Shown here piece after piece: positions 43,020-51,892 of a stretch of DNA of 64,000 nt (position 1 is the first letter of the stretch; each line of letters begins with the position of its first letter). A model generated the notes under the pieces. The model saw only the letters and a program-made list of their open reading frames with translations, ran no database searches and was not told where the DNA came from. Both the position numbers and the translations under genes were made by a program. Source of the stretch: Streptomyces spiroverticillatus (GTDB taxonomy: Bacteria > Actinomycetota > Actinomycetes > Streptomycetales > Streptomycetaceae); the NCBI GenBank assembly GCA_014650415.1, contig BMUX01000001.1, positions 372,001-436,000 on the forward strand. Reading direction: 5' to 3'.

Positions 43020-43672
43020 GCGCGAGGGCTCTCCGGGATCTCCCCCCGGTCCAGTGCGGCCAGGTGCTCGTTCATGGTGACGTGCAGGTCGTTCAGGAAG
43101 GCCTCGAACTGCTGGAGCTGCTCGGCCGGGTAGCGGGCCAGCATCCCGCCGATGCGCTCCCCCAGCGGCCGGAAGAAGTCGTCCGTCAGCTCCTGGACGC
43201 GGGCGCTGCCGCGCAGGGTGACGATCCGCCGGTCGGTGGTGCTCTCCCGGGTGCGTACGACGTGGCCCGCCTTCTCCAGCCGGTTGAGCAGGGCGGTGGT
43301 GGCGCCGGAGGAGAGCTGGATGCGCTCGCTGAGGCGGGCCGGGGAGAGGGGCGCCCCCCTCTCCTCGCCGTACAGGATCTGCACCAGGGCGTGGGCGTCG
43401 GTGGTGTGCAGGCCGAGCCAGTCCGCGAACCGCCGACCCACCTCCTGGTAGTCGGCGCCGTACAGCCGCAGCCCCTCGGTGAGGCGGTCCTGCCGGCCCT
43501 CGATGCCGTCGGCGGCGGTGGGGCCGCGCTGCTGGAGCTTCGCGAGCCGCACCTGCTCCGCCGCGTCCGTCTGCAGGCGCTCCGCCGCATCCGTCTGCTG
43601 GTGCTCCGCAGCATCCGTCTGCTCGTGCTCCGTCGCGTCCATCGAGGCAGTCCGCTTCTCTCTTGAGGCCAT
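43016..43672 (-). CDS. MarR family regulator with N-terminal octapeptide repeats
   Basis: 218 residues. Residues ~14-38 are a repeat of the type EHxQTDAA, encoded by three 24-nt DNA units. The MarR winged helix spans ~85-165, with SPARLSERIQLSSGATTALLNRL and the wing VRTRESTTDRRIVTL. The second possible start is an ATG 10 codons in. It lies 15 nt downstream of the MFS exporter gene on the same strand, so exporter and regulator are one operon. Its target is probably the inverted repeat before the exporter. It overlaps the LAxTG gene by 4 nt, convergently. Confidence 0.9.
   Translation of the reverse strand: MASREKRTASMDATEHEQTDAAEHQQTDAAERLQTDAAEQVRLAKLQQRGPTAADGIEGRQDRLTEGLRLYGADYQEVGRRFADWLGLHTTDAHALVQILYGEERGAPLSPARLSERIQLSSGATTALLNRLEKAGHVVRTRESTTDRRIVTLRGSARVQELTDDFFRPLGERIGGMLARYPAEQLQQFEAFLNDLHVTMNEHLAALDRGEIPESPRA
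43563..43634 (-). repeat. 24-nt tandem repeat, three units, in the MarR gene
   Basis: Units at 43563-43586, 43587-43610 and 43611-43634 differ by a few bases and encode the EHxQTDAA-type octads. A clean multiple of 3 keeps the frame. Confidence 0.8.
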
Positions 43673-43687
43673 TGCGTACGGCCCAAC

Positions 43688-45325
43688 CTAACCGGCGACC
43701 GGAGCCCGCTTCCCCTCCTCCTCCGCCGAGGTCGCGGCCCGTACCCCCGCCGAGGGGATCAGCGCGGTGGCGATCAGGCCGAGGACGACGAAGGCCGCCG
43801 CGACGTAGCCGCCGAGCGTGATGCCCTCGGTCATCGCCCAGCGGGCGGCGTCGGCGACCGGTGCGGTGGCCGGGTTGCCGGAGAGCGGGCCGATGGCCGC
43901 GCCCGCGCTGTCGGTGACGGCCTGGGTGAGCTTGTCGGCCTGGCCGGCGGGCAGGCCGAGGCTGTCGAGCCGGTCGCCGAGCTTGCCGCTGAGGGTGGTG
44001 AAGAAGAGCGTGGTGAGGACCGCGATGCCCAGTGCCGAGCCGAGCTGGCGGAAGGCGCTCTGGATGCCGGAGCCCTGGCCCGCGCTGTTCTCGGGGATCT
44101 CGGCGAGGACGACGTTGGTCACCTGGGCGGTGGCGAAGCCGACTCCGATTCCGTACAGGAAGAGCACCAGCGCGACCGTCCACCAGGGGCTGTCGGTGGC
44201 GGCGATGAGCCCGAGCCCCGCCAGCCCGACGACTTCCAGCGCGAGGCCGATGCGGAGCTGGTTGAGGGCGTGCACCTTGGCCGCGAGCCCGAAGCTGGCA
44301 CCGCTGGCGACGAAGCTGCCGATGGCCACGGGGACGAGCGCAAGCCCCGCCTGCACGGCGCTGTAGTCGAGCGTGAACTGCAGCCACAGCGGCAGTACGG
44401 CGACGATCCCGAACTCACCGAGCCCGATGATCAGCGTCGCGACGTTGCCGTTGCGGAAGGACGAGATCGAGAACAGCCGTACGTCCATGAGCGCCCGGGA
44501 CGGGTCGCCGCTGCGGGTGATCGCGGCCTGGCGGGTGACGAAGGCCAGCAGCGAGACGACGGAGAGGACGAGCGCGACCAGGACGGGCGAGGGGCCGCCG
44601 TCCCAGTGGAAGCCGAGGAGGTCGAGGGGCCGGGTCGTCGCGAACCAGCCGTACGTACGTCCCTCGACCAGGCCGAAGGCGAGCAGACCGAGGCCGACGA
44701 CGGAGAGGGCGGCGCCGACGGCGTCGATCTTCCCCTTGGTCTTCGGGGACGGGGCGAGGTAGAGGAACGCGCCGACCAGGATGAGGAGCGAGAGCGGGAC
44801 GTTGATGCCGAACGCCCAGCGCCAGGTGGCGTGTTCGGCGAGCCAACCGCCGAGGAGGGGGCCGAGGGCGGAGGCCGCGCCGATGGTGGACCCCCAGACG
44901 GCGAAGGCCTGGCCGCGGGCCTTGCCGGTGAAGGTGGCGTTGAGGAGGGAGAGGGAGGTCGGCAGGATCATCGCCGCGCCGGCGCCCTGGAGGAAGCGGG
45001 CCACGACCAGCAGCTCCCCGTTGGGGGCGAGCCCGGCGAGGACGCTGGTCGCGCCGAAGACCACCACACCGGCGATGAAGATGCGGCGGGCCCCGACGAG
45101 GTCGGCGAAGCGGCCGACGAGGAGGAGGAGTGCGGCGAAGACGATCGCGTAGGACTCCTGGATCCACTGCGCCTGGCCGGAGTTGACGTCGAGGTCCTCG
45201 ATGACGGACGGGACGATCACGTTGACGATCGTGGTGTCGACGACGATCAGGGCGACGCCGAGGGCGATGGCGATGAGGCCCAGCCAGCGGTGCGCTCCGC
45301 TGGGGGGTGCGGGGTCTTGATTCAC
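43688..45325 (-). CDS. MFS drug exporter, DHA2 family (second)
   Basis: 545 residues with 14 membrane segments. DTTIVNVIVPSVIEDL in helix 1 is the DHA2 signature, LVGRFADLVGARR is motif A, and GSTIGAASALGPLLGGWLAEHATW is motif C. A larger extracytoplasmic loop sits between helices 13 and 14 (LSGKLGDRLDSLGLPAGQADKL). It resembles actinorhodin/methylenomycin-type exporters. GTG start with GTGGAGG. Cotranscribed with the MarR gene downstream. Confidence 0.95.
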   Translation of the reverse strand: MNQDPAPPSGAHRWLGLIAIALGVALIVVDTTIVNVIVPSVIEDLDVNSGQAQWIQESYAIVFAALLLLVGRFADLVGARRIFIAGVVVFGATSVLAGLAPNGELLVVARFLQGAGAAMILPTSLSLLNATFTGKARGQAFAVWGSTIGAASALGPLLGGWLAEHATWRWAFGINVPLSLLILVGAFLYLAPSPKTKGKIDAVGAALSVVGLGLLAFGLVEGRTYGWFATTRPLDLLGFHWDGGPSPVLVALVLSVVSLLAFVTRQAAITRSGDPSRALMDVRLFSISSFRNGNVATLIIGLGEFGIVAVLPLWLQFTLDYSAVQAGLALVPVAIGSFVASGASFGLAAKVHALNQLRIGLALEVVGLAGLGLIAATDSPWWTVALVLFLYGIGVGFATAQVTNVVLAEIPENSAGQGSGIQSAFRQLGSALGIAVLTTLFFTTLSGKLGDRLDSLGLPAGQADKLTQAVTDSAGAAIGPLSGNPATAPVADAARWAMTEGITLGGYVAAAFVVLGLIATALIPSAGVRAATSAEEEGKRAPVAG

Positions 45326-45333
45326 GGTACCTC

Positions 45334-45356
45334 CACGGTGAAGTATTTCCACCGTG
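45334..45356 (-). promoter_or_regulatory. CACGGTG-N9-CACCGTG inverted repeat before the MFS-marR operon
   Basis: Perfect 7-bp arms 45334-45340 and 45350-45356 with an A/T-rich spacer, only 9 nt from the start codon. Likely MarR operator overlapping the promoter or ribosome site. Confidence 0.65.
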
Positions 45357-45400
45357 AAGGTAACAGGGGGACGCGCGAGGGTGCAATCCGATTCCCCTCC

Positions 45401-45570
45401 GCCCCCGCCCCCCTTGGGCGCGCCCCCTTTCCGCCTCGCCCCCTTGGGCGCCCCCCCCCCCGGGGCGGGACGGGCGGGCAAGGGGGCGGCCCGCCCGATC
45501 CGGGCCCGCCCCGGCACCGCCCCCTGCCCGCACCCCGAGCACCGGCCCGCCCCCTCCCGGCCCGAGGGCC
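45401..45570 (+). repeat. Dispersed GC-rich intergenic repeat, family 1, copy C
   Basis: Core at 45471-45490. It matches copy B (reverse complement) nearly throughout, and has an extra ~30-nt internal duplication of the CCCCTTGGGCG segment. It fills most of the 310-nt gap between the MFS and hutH units; no gene is supported there. Confidence 0.8.
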
Positions 45571-45582
45571 ACGCACGCGGAA

Positions 45583-45615
45583 GGGGCGCCCGGCGGCAAT
45601 TCCGCCGAGCGCCCC
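45583..45615 (-). terminator. hutH terminator
   Basis: GGGGCGC-CGGCGG / CCGCCG-GCGCCCC arms with a mismatch and an AATT-containing loop, 21 nt beyond the hutH stop. Confidence 0.8.
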
Positions 45616-45635
45616 TCCCCGTACCCGTCAGGCGA

Positions 45636-47210
45636 CTACGCCAGCGCCCCCGTCACCGACTCCACCGCCACCACCAACCCCCCACTCCGCACAAAAGCGT
45701 CCGCCGCCGCGAGGTCCGGCGCGAGGAAGCGGTCAGGACCGGGGCCCTGGACACCCGCCGCCCGCACCGCCTTGATGGCCGCCTGCGACGCCGGCGCCGC
45801 CGTCAGCCCCTCCCGCAGCTCGATGCCCCGCGTCGCCGCGTACATCTCCACCGCCACGATCCGCGCCAGGTTGTCGATCGCCGTCCGGAGCTTGCGCGCC
45901 GCCGACCACCCCATCGACACGTGGTCCTCCTGCATCGCGGAGGACGGAATGGAGTCCACCGACGCCGGGTTCGCCAGCCGCTTCATCTCACTCACCAGCG
46001 CCGCCTGCGTGTACTGGGCGATCATCAGCCCCGAGTCCACCCCCGCGTCGTCCGCGAGGAACGCGGGCAGCCCGTGCGAGCGGTTCTTGTCCAGCAGGCG
46101 GTCCGTGCGGCGCTCCGCGATCGACCCGAGGTCGGCCGCCGCGATCGCCAGGAAGTCCAGGACGTACGCGACCGGCGCCCCGTGGAAGTTGCCGTTCGAC
46201 TCCACGCGGCCGTCGGGGAGGACGACCGGGTTGTCGACGGCCGCCGCCAGTTCGCGCTCGGCGACGGTCTGGGCGTACGCGATCGTGTCGCGCCCCGCAC
46301 CCGCCACCTGCGGCGCACACCGCACCGAGTACGCGTCCTGCACACGCGGCGCGTCGTCCTGATGGTGACCGGTCAGCCCCGAACCCTCCAGCACCCGCAG
46401 CATGTTGTCGGCGGAGGCGCCCTGGCCCGGGTGCGGACGGATGACGTGCAGCTCGGGCGCGAGCACCTTGTCCGTACCGAGCAGCGCCTCCAGGCTGAGC
46501 GCCGCCGTGATGTCCGCCGACGTGTACAGCCGCTTCAGATCGGCGATCGCCATGATCAGCATGCCGAGCATGCCGTCCGTGCCGTTGAGGAGGGCCAGCC
46601 CCTCCTTCTCCTTCAGTTCCACGGGTACGATCCCGGCCTCGGCCAGCAGCTCGCCCGCCGGGCGCACCACCCCGTCCGGGCCCTCCGCGTCCCCCTCGCC
46701 CATCAGCGTCAGCGCACAGTGCGAGAGCGGCGCCAGGTCACCGGAGCACCCCAGCGACCCGTACTCGTGGACGACCGGCGTGATCCCGGCGTTCAGCACG
46801 TCGGCCATGGTCTGCGCGACCTCGGGACGTACGCCCGTGTGGCCGGACGCGACCGTCTTCAGCCGCAGGAACATCAGCGCGCGCACGACCTCGCGCTCGA
46901 CCCTCGGCCCCATGCCCGCCGCGTGCGAGCGCACGATGTTGCGCTGGAGCTGGGCGCGCAGCTCGTGGCTGATGTGCCGGGAGGCGAGCGCGCCGAACCC
47001 GGTGGACACCCCGTACACCGGCTCCGGCTTGGCGGCCAGCGCGTCCACGATCTCGCGCGAGGCGGCGAGCGCGGCCACGGCCTCGGCGGTCAGCTCGATG
47101 CGGGCGTTGCCACGGGCGACGGCGATGACGTCGTCGACGGTGGTGCCGGAGGTGCTCAGGAGGACGGTGGCGGCAGCCGGGGCGGCCGGAACGGCGGTGT
47201 GCATATCCAT
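45636..47210 (-). CDS. hutH: Histidine ammonia-lyase
   Basis: 524 residues, the standard Streptomyces length. The cofactor-forming tripeptide is at 155-157, in the context GSLGCSGDLAPLSH: Cys-Ser-Gly in place of the usual Ala-Ser-Gly, which I recall as normal for Streptomyces histidase. It cyclises to the MIO electrophile that removes ammonia from histidine to give urocanate, the first step of the Hut pathway. YGVSTGFG at 66-73 is the substrate loop. The ATG at 47210 gives the family start MDMHT. No other hut gene is nearby. Confidence 0.97.
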   Translation of the reverse strand: MDMHTAVPAAPAAATVLLSTSGTTVDDVIAVARGNARIELTAEAVAALAASREIVDALAAKPEPVYGVSTGFGALASRHISHELRAQLQRNIVRSHAAGMGPRVEREVVRALMFLRLKTVASGHTGVRPEVAQTMADVLNAGITPVVHEYGSLGCSGDLAPLSHCALTLMGEGDAEGPDGVVRPAGELLAEAGIVPVELKEKEGLALLNGTDGMLGMLIMAIADLKRLYTSADITAALSLEALLGTDKVLAPELHVIRPHPGQGASADNMLRVLEGSGLTGHHQDDAPRVQDAYSVRCAPQVAGAGRDTIAYAQTVAERELAAAVDNPVVLPDGRVESNGNFHGAPVAYVLDFLAIAAADLGSIAERRTDRLLDKNRSHGLPAFLADDAGVDSGLMIAQYTQAALVSEMKRLANPASVDSIPSSAMQEDHVSMGWSAARKLRTAIDNLARIVAVEMYAATRGIELREGLTAAPASQAAIKAVRAAGVQGPGPDRFLAPDLAAADAFVRSGGLVVAVESVTGALA

Positions 47211-47276
47211 ATTCAGGAGCCTACGTTTTGAATGCGCGCCTGTCACTAGCCCTGGGCGGGTTGACCCCTTACGCGG

Positions 47277-49583
47277 CTACGGCTCGCCCACCGTCCTGCG
47301 GTCGGCCAGATCGTAGACGTCGCACCCCTGCGACTTCGCGCCGGGCGGGCCCTGGGTGAGGAACCAGCGGCGGTCCGAGCCGGGGACGCGCTGGAGCTCG
47401 GGCCACTTGACCGTGCCGTCGCTCCAGCGGTAGGCGAGGGCGCCGACGGTGGGCGGGGCCCAGCCGAGGACGAGTTCGCCGCCCTCCGAGGAGGGGACCG
47501 CGGTGACGGCCGTGTGGGTCCGGCCGCCGCCCGGGGCGGGGAGTTCCCCGGACGCGAAAACGGCATTGTCCGGCTCGGATCTGTGCACCGCCACGAAGAC
47601 CGTGCGGTCGTTGCGGTACGGAAGCCTCGCGCCCGGAGTCCTGACCGTGCCCCCGCCGGGCAGGGCGGCGTGCGGCCACTCGCGCCGCATCTTCGCGAGG
47701 CGCGCCCAGCCCTCCTTGTCCGTGCGGACCGGAGGGTAGAGGTGGACGACGACGCCCCACTCGCCCGCCCAGACCGAACCGGCGGGCGGCGGAATGTCCG
47801 GCTCGGCCGCCATCTGCGAAGGCAGCGGATTCCCCGAAGGATCCTTCACCCCGCCGCCCAGCACGGTCACCGCCAGCGCCGCCGCCAGCAGTCCCACCGC
47901 CGCGAGGGAGGCCGCCGCGACCACCCAACTCGCCTTCGAAGCATGGGACTTGACGTCCGACTCCGCCTCCGGGGGCTCCCCGAGATCGGCCCAGTCCGGT
48001 CGTACGAGAGGGAGCTCGGCCACCAGGACCGCCCCCGGGCCCTCGTCGGCGACGAACAGCGCACCCCCGTGCCGCACCGCGATCTCACGGGCGATGGCGA
48101 GGCCGAGGCCCGCGCCGCCGCCGTCGGCGCGGGTGCGGGAGTCGTCGAGGCGGGTGAAGCGCTGGAAGATCCGGTCGCGGTCGGCGGGCGGGATGCCGGG
48201 GCCGTCGTCCCGTACCTCCACGCGGACGGTGCCCCTGTCGCCCCTGCTCAGGACGACCTCCACCTCCGTACGGGCGTGACGGCAGGCGTTGTCGATGAGG
48301 TTGCGCAGGAGCCGCTCCAAACGGACCGGGCTGCCGGTGAGCGGCGGGAGGCCGGAGGTGGGGGCGGTACAGGTGACACGGAGGTCGCTGTTGCGGTGAA
48401 GGTGGCGGATCTCCTCCACCAAGTCGCTTGCCAGGTCCGCCAGTTGGACCGGCTCCTCACCGTTCGGGGCGGGTCCGTCGATGCGGGTGAGCAGGAGGAG
48501 GTCGTCGGTGAGGTGCTGGATGCGGGCGATGTCGGCGAGGGTGCCGCGCACGGTGTGCGGCCAGTCGACGCCCTCGGAGTGGGTGAGGGAGGACTCCAGG
48601 GAGGCGCGGAGGCTGGCGATGGGACTGCGGAGTTCGTGCGAGGCGTCGGCGACGAAGCGGGCCTGCCGGTCGGCGGCGGTCTGGAGGCGGTCGAGGGTGG
48701 CGTTGAGGGTGCGGGCGAGCTTCTGGAGTACGCCGCCGATGGCGGGGACCGGGACCCGGCGGTCAAGGGAACGGCCGGTGATGTCGGCGAGTTCGGCGCG
48801 CATGGCCTCGACGGGACGCAGGGTGAGGCGGGCGGCGGCCCAGCCGGTGAGGACGAGGAGGAGGGTGCCGCAGGTGAGGAGCAGCCACAGGGTGTTGCCG
48901 CTGTCGCTGGAGGGGAGCGCGCTCCAGGGCTGTACGAAGCCCCAGACGACGCCCGCCCCGGCGGCGACCGCACCGAGCGCGGCGGGCACCCACCACTGCC
49001 TCCTGCCTCGCCACGGCACCAGCCGCCCCAGCGGCTCGGCCACGACCCACCCGGTGAAACCGACGACCACGGCCGTGACGGGCACGGCGAACCCGAATCC
49101 GGCATCCCGCGCGGCGTCGGGAGTCGCCCAGGGTTCGGCGGAGTTGAGGTGGTTGGCCCAGATCGCGTGCGCCCACAGCACCATCCCGGCCACCCCGCCC
49201 ACCACGCACGCGACGCCCCACCGCCGGGCCACCCCTCGTACGGCGAGCACGACGAGGAGGGTCCCGCCGGTCACCCCGTACCAGGGCAGCCCGTCGACGA
49301 AGGGGCGGAGCCGCCCGAACGGGTCGTCGGAGGGGGCGACCTCGTAGGCCACCAGCCAGGCAGTGACGAGCAGGGCGTTGACGAGGGCCGCAGCGCCCCC
49401 GCCGACGACGGCGACACGGAGCCGAGGGCGGGCGGAAGGGATGCGGGGGCGGCCGGAGGGGGTGCGAGGGCGGGCGCCGGGGGCAGGACGGGAAGCGGAG
49501 ACAGCGGCCCCGGCAAGCGAACCACCCGCCCCGGCAAGCGGACCACCCGCCCGCACCTCCGAGCCCCCTCGCCCCTCACCCAC
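47277..49583 (-). CDS. Sensor histidine kinase with extra C-terminal membrane/extracytoplasmic part
   Basis: 768 residues. The N-terminal region has several membrane helices (~56-250), then HAMP (~250-305), HisKA with His316 in ASHELRSP, and HATPase (N-box Asn432, DDGPGI at 459-464, GAGLGLAI at 490-497). Unusually, ~25 residues after the ATPase comes another membrane helix (~552-576) and a 190-residue tail rich in Gly/Pro, with two Trp motifs and one Cys, presumably outside the cell. The GTG start overlaps the response-regulator stop by 8 nt. Partner of the regulator upstream. Stimulus unknown. Confidence 0.92.
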   Translation of the reverse strand: MGEGRGGSEVRAGGPLAGAGGSLAGAAVSASRPAPGARPRTPSGRPRIPSARPRLRVAVVGGGAAALVNALLVTAWLVAYEVAPSDDPFGRLRPFVDGLPWYGVTGGTLLVVLAVRGVARRWGVACVVGGVAGMVLWAHAIWANHLNSAEPWATPDAARDAGFGFAVPVTAVVVGFTGWVVAEPLGRLVPWRGRRQWWVPAALGAVAAGAGVVWGFVQPWSALPSSDSGNTLWLLLTCGTLLLVLTGWAAARLTLRPVEAMRAELADITGRSLDRRVPVPAIGGVLQKLARTLNATLDRLQTAADRQARFVADASHELRSPIASLRASLESSLTHSEGVDWPHTVRGTLADIARIQHLTDDLLLLTRIDGPAPNGEEPVQLADLASDLVEEIRHLHRNSDLRVTCTAPTSGLPPLTGSPVRLERLLRNLIDNACRHARTEVEVVLSRGDRGTVRVEVRDDGPGIPPADRDRIFQRFTRLDDSRTRADGGGAGLGLAIAREIAVRHGGALFVADEGPGAVLVAELPLVRPDWADLGEPPEAESDVKSHASKASWVVAAASLAAVGLLAAALAVTVLGGGVKDPSGNPLPSQMAAEPDIPPPAGSVWAGEWGVVVHLYPPVRTDKEGWARLAKMRREWPHAALPGGGTVRTPGARLPYRNDRTVFVAVHRSEPDNAVFASGELPAPGGGRTHTAVTAVPSSEGGELVLGWAPPTVGALAYRWSDGTVKWPELQRVPGSDRRWFLTQGPPGAKSQGCDVYDLADRRTVGEP

Positions 49584-50253
49584 CGTCCCCCTCCACCCGA
49601 TACCCCCCGCCCCGCACCGTCCCGATCGCCGCCCGCCCGAACGGCACGTCGATCTTCTTCCGCAGGGCGCTCACGTACACCTCGACGATGTTGAGGTCCC
49701 CCTCGTACGACGCGTCCCACACCTCGTCGACCACGTCCGCCTTCGGCACCACCTCCCCCGCCCGCCGCGCCAGGCACTCCAGCACCGCGAACTCCTTGCC
49801 CGTCAGGGGTATTCGGGTCTCCCCGCGCCCGCACTCGCGGCCCGCCGGGTCCAGCCACAGATCCCCGAGCCGCAGCACGCTCCCCCGCTTGGCCCCGCCC
49901 CGCCGCAGCAGCGCACGCAGCCGGGCCTCCAGCACCACGTACGAGAAGGGCTTGGCCAGGTAGTCGTCCGCGCCCGTGTCGAGCGCCTCGGCCTCGTCGT
50001 ACTCGCCGTTCTTGGCGGTGAGCATGAGGATCGGGACGTCGTTCCCGGCCCGGCGCAGCCGCTCGCACACGCGGTAGCCGTTGAGGCCGGGCAGCATGAT
50101 GTCCAGGACGATCGCGCTGTACGGGAATTCACTGGCCCGCCACACCCCGTCCAGCCCGTCGTGCGCCACGTCCACCGCGTACCCGGCGGCGCTCAGCCCC
50201 CGCTTCAGGGAGGCGGCGAGGCGCTCCTCGTCCTCCACGACCAGCAGTCTCAT
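49576..50253 (-). CDS. OmpR-family response regulator
   Basis: 225 residues. Receiver domain: acidic pair VVEDEE at 5-10, phospho-acceptor Asp51 in IVLDIMLP, Lys in YLAKPFS near 101. The C-terminal winged helix (~128-222) is of the OmpR/PhoB type. ATG with GGGGGA upstream. It forms an operon with the kinase gene that overlaps its stop. A 9-bp inverted repeat 32-61 nt upstream of its start is the likely autoregulatory site, shared with the divergent DUF2079 gene. Confidence 0.95.
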   Translation of the reverse strand: MRLLVVEDEERLAASLKRGLSAAGYAVDVAHDGLDGVWRASEFPYSAIVLDIMLPGLNGYRVCERLRRAGNDVPILMLTAKNGEYDEAEALDTGADDYLAKPFSYVVLEARLRALLRRGGAKRGSVLRLGDLWLDPAGRECGRGETRIPLTGKEFAVLECLARRAGEVVPKADVVDEVWDASYEGDLNIVEVYVSALRKKIDVPFGRAAIGTVRGGGYRVEGDGG

Positions 50254-50284
50254 GTCCCCCAGTATTCACGGGGGTTGACCGGCC

Positions 50285-50314
50285 CCCTGAAGGAATCTTC
50301 AGGAACCTTCAGGG
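50285..50314. promoter_or_regulatory. CCCTGAAGG/CCTTCAGGG operator in the divergent promoter
   Basis: Perfect 9-bp inverted repeat (50285-50293, 50306-50314), with a third CTTCAGG inside so that two CTTCAGG direct repeats are 10 nt apart. The spacing fits OmpR-type dimers on tandem half-sites. Confidence 0.65.
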
Positions 50315-50335
50315 TCGTCTCAGCAGGTGAGGCCC

Positions 50336-51892
50336 ATGCTCCGGCCCATGCCCAGCCCTCCTCGCCGCCCCGCCCCCATGCGGAGTGCCGCCCTCGCCGC
50401 GCCTCCGGCCGACCGCTCCGGCACGGTGGACCGGCCTCCCGGCAAGAGCCCCGCCCGCGCCCCGCACACCCGCCACGCAGCGGTGCGGGCCGGAGCGGCG
50501 GCCCTGCTCGGCATCGCCCGCCCGCACACCCGTGCCCGCGAGCGCACTCCGTCCGGCCCCGGCCCCGCGCGCCCGCGCAGCCCCGCCCTCCCCTCAGCCC
50601 CCACCCGGATCCCCCGCCCCCACGCCGCCGCCCTCGCCCTCCTCGCCTTCGCCCTCTGCAGCGCGTACGCCCTCCGCATGCACGCGAGCTTCCGGACCAC
50701 CGGCTACGACCTCGGCATCTTCGGCCAGGCCGTCCGCTCGTACGCCGAACTCGCCCTCCCCACCTCCGAGATCAGGGCGACCACCGGCCCCGACCCCGAC
50801 ACCCCCTTCCCCCTCCTCGGCGACCACTTCCACCCGGTGATCGCCACCCTCGCGCCCCTCTACCGCCTCCTCCCGCACGTCGAGACCCTGCTCGTCGCGC
50901 AGGCGGCGCTCGTCGCCTGGTCCGTGTACGTCGTCACGCGGGCCGGCGGGCGGCGGATCGGGGTGGCGTACGCACTGTCCTGGGGCGTCCAGAAGCTCAT
51001 CGGCTTCGACTTCCACGAGGTCGCGTTCGCGCTGCCGCTCCTCGCGCTCGCCCTGGCCGCGTACCGCGAGGGCCGGTGGCGGGCGTGCGCGGGGTGGGGT
51101 GCGGGGCTGGTGCTGGTCAAGGAGGACCTGGGGGCGACCGTGCTGGTCCTGGGCCTGCTCCTGCTGCGGCGCGACCGCCGCGCGGGCACCGCCCTGTGCG
51201 TACTGGGGCCGGCCGCCGCCGCCCTCGCGGTCCTCGTCGTCCTCCCCCACTTCAACCCCTCCGGCGCCTATACCTACCTCTCCTCCGGCACGGACACCGC
51301 CGCCCCCGCAGGCCTCGACACCAAGGGCACCACCCTCCTCCTGCTCCTCCTCCCCACCCTCTTCGGCGCCCTCCGCAGCCCCCTGCTCCTGCTCGCCCTG
51401 CCCACCCTGGCCTGGCGCTTCACCTCCTCCAACACCTTCTACTGGGGCACGGACTTCCACTACTCGGCCGTGCTGATGCCGATCGCCTTCTTCGCCCTGA
51501 TCGACGCGCGGGACCGGGGCCGCATCCCCGACCTGCGCACACCGGTGGTCGCGGTCGCCGCCCTCCTCGCCACCTCACTCCCCCTGGCGGAGGCCCTCCG
51601 CCCCGCCTACTGGCAGGACCCGCCCCGCGCGGCCGCCGCCCGCCACGCCCTCTCCCTCATCCCCTCCGCCGCGAGGGTCGCCGCCACCAACCGTCTCGCC
51701 CCGCACCTCACCGACCGCGCCACGGTCTACCTGCACAGCCCCGGCCGCCCGGACGCCCGCGTCGACTGGATGGTCCTGGACACGACCGAAACCACCTTCT
51801 CCACCGACCCCCCGAGCCCCACCCAGCCGGGCTTCCACCAGGTGTACGCGTCCCAGGGCTACGTCGTGCTGCGCCGCGACCGACGCACCTGA
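50336..51892 (+). CDS. DUF2079 polytopic membrane protein
   Basis: 518 residues from the ATG at 50336; a GTG three codons earlier (50327) and later starts are possible because the first ~85 residues are low-complexity Pro/Arg. About ten membrane segments follow. The first extracytoplasmic loop has the FRTTGYDLGIFGQAV motif and the next the GDHFHPV motif, hallmarks of DUF2079, a family related to GT-C lipid-linked glycosyltransferases. Divergent from a two-component system that probably controls it. Confidence 0.9.
   Translation: MLRPMPSPPRRPAPMRSAALAAPPADRSGTVDRPPGKSPARAPHTRHAAVRAGAAALLGIARPHTRARERTPSGPGPARPRSPALPSAPTRIPRPHAAALALLAFALCSAYALRMHASFRTTGYDLGIFGQAVRSYAELALPTSEIRATTGPDPDTPFPLLGDHFHPVIATLAPLYRLLPHVETLLVAQAALVAWSVYVVTRAGGRRIGVAYALSWGVQKLIGFDFHEVAFALPLLALALAAYREGRWRACAGWGAGLVLVKEDLGATVLVLGLLLLRRDRRAGTALCVLGPAAAALAVLVVLPHFNPSGAYTYLSSGTDTAAPAGLDTKGTTLLLLLLPTLFGALRSPLLLLALPTLAWRFTSSNTFYWGTDFHYSAVLMPIAFFALIDARDRGRIPDLRTPVVAVAALLATSLPLAEALRPAYWQDPPRAAAARHALSLIPSAARVAATNRLAPHLTDRATVYLHSPGRPDARVDWMVLDTTETTFSTDPPSPTQPGFHQVYASQGYVVLRRDRRT

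Noticed and set aside
45326-45517. Extra N-terminal residues on the second MFS exporter
   Set aside because: They run through the repeat; the GTG at 45325 has a good ribosome site and the membrane topology starts there.
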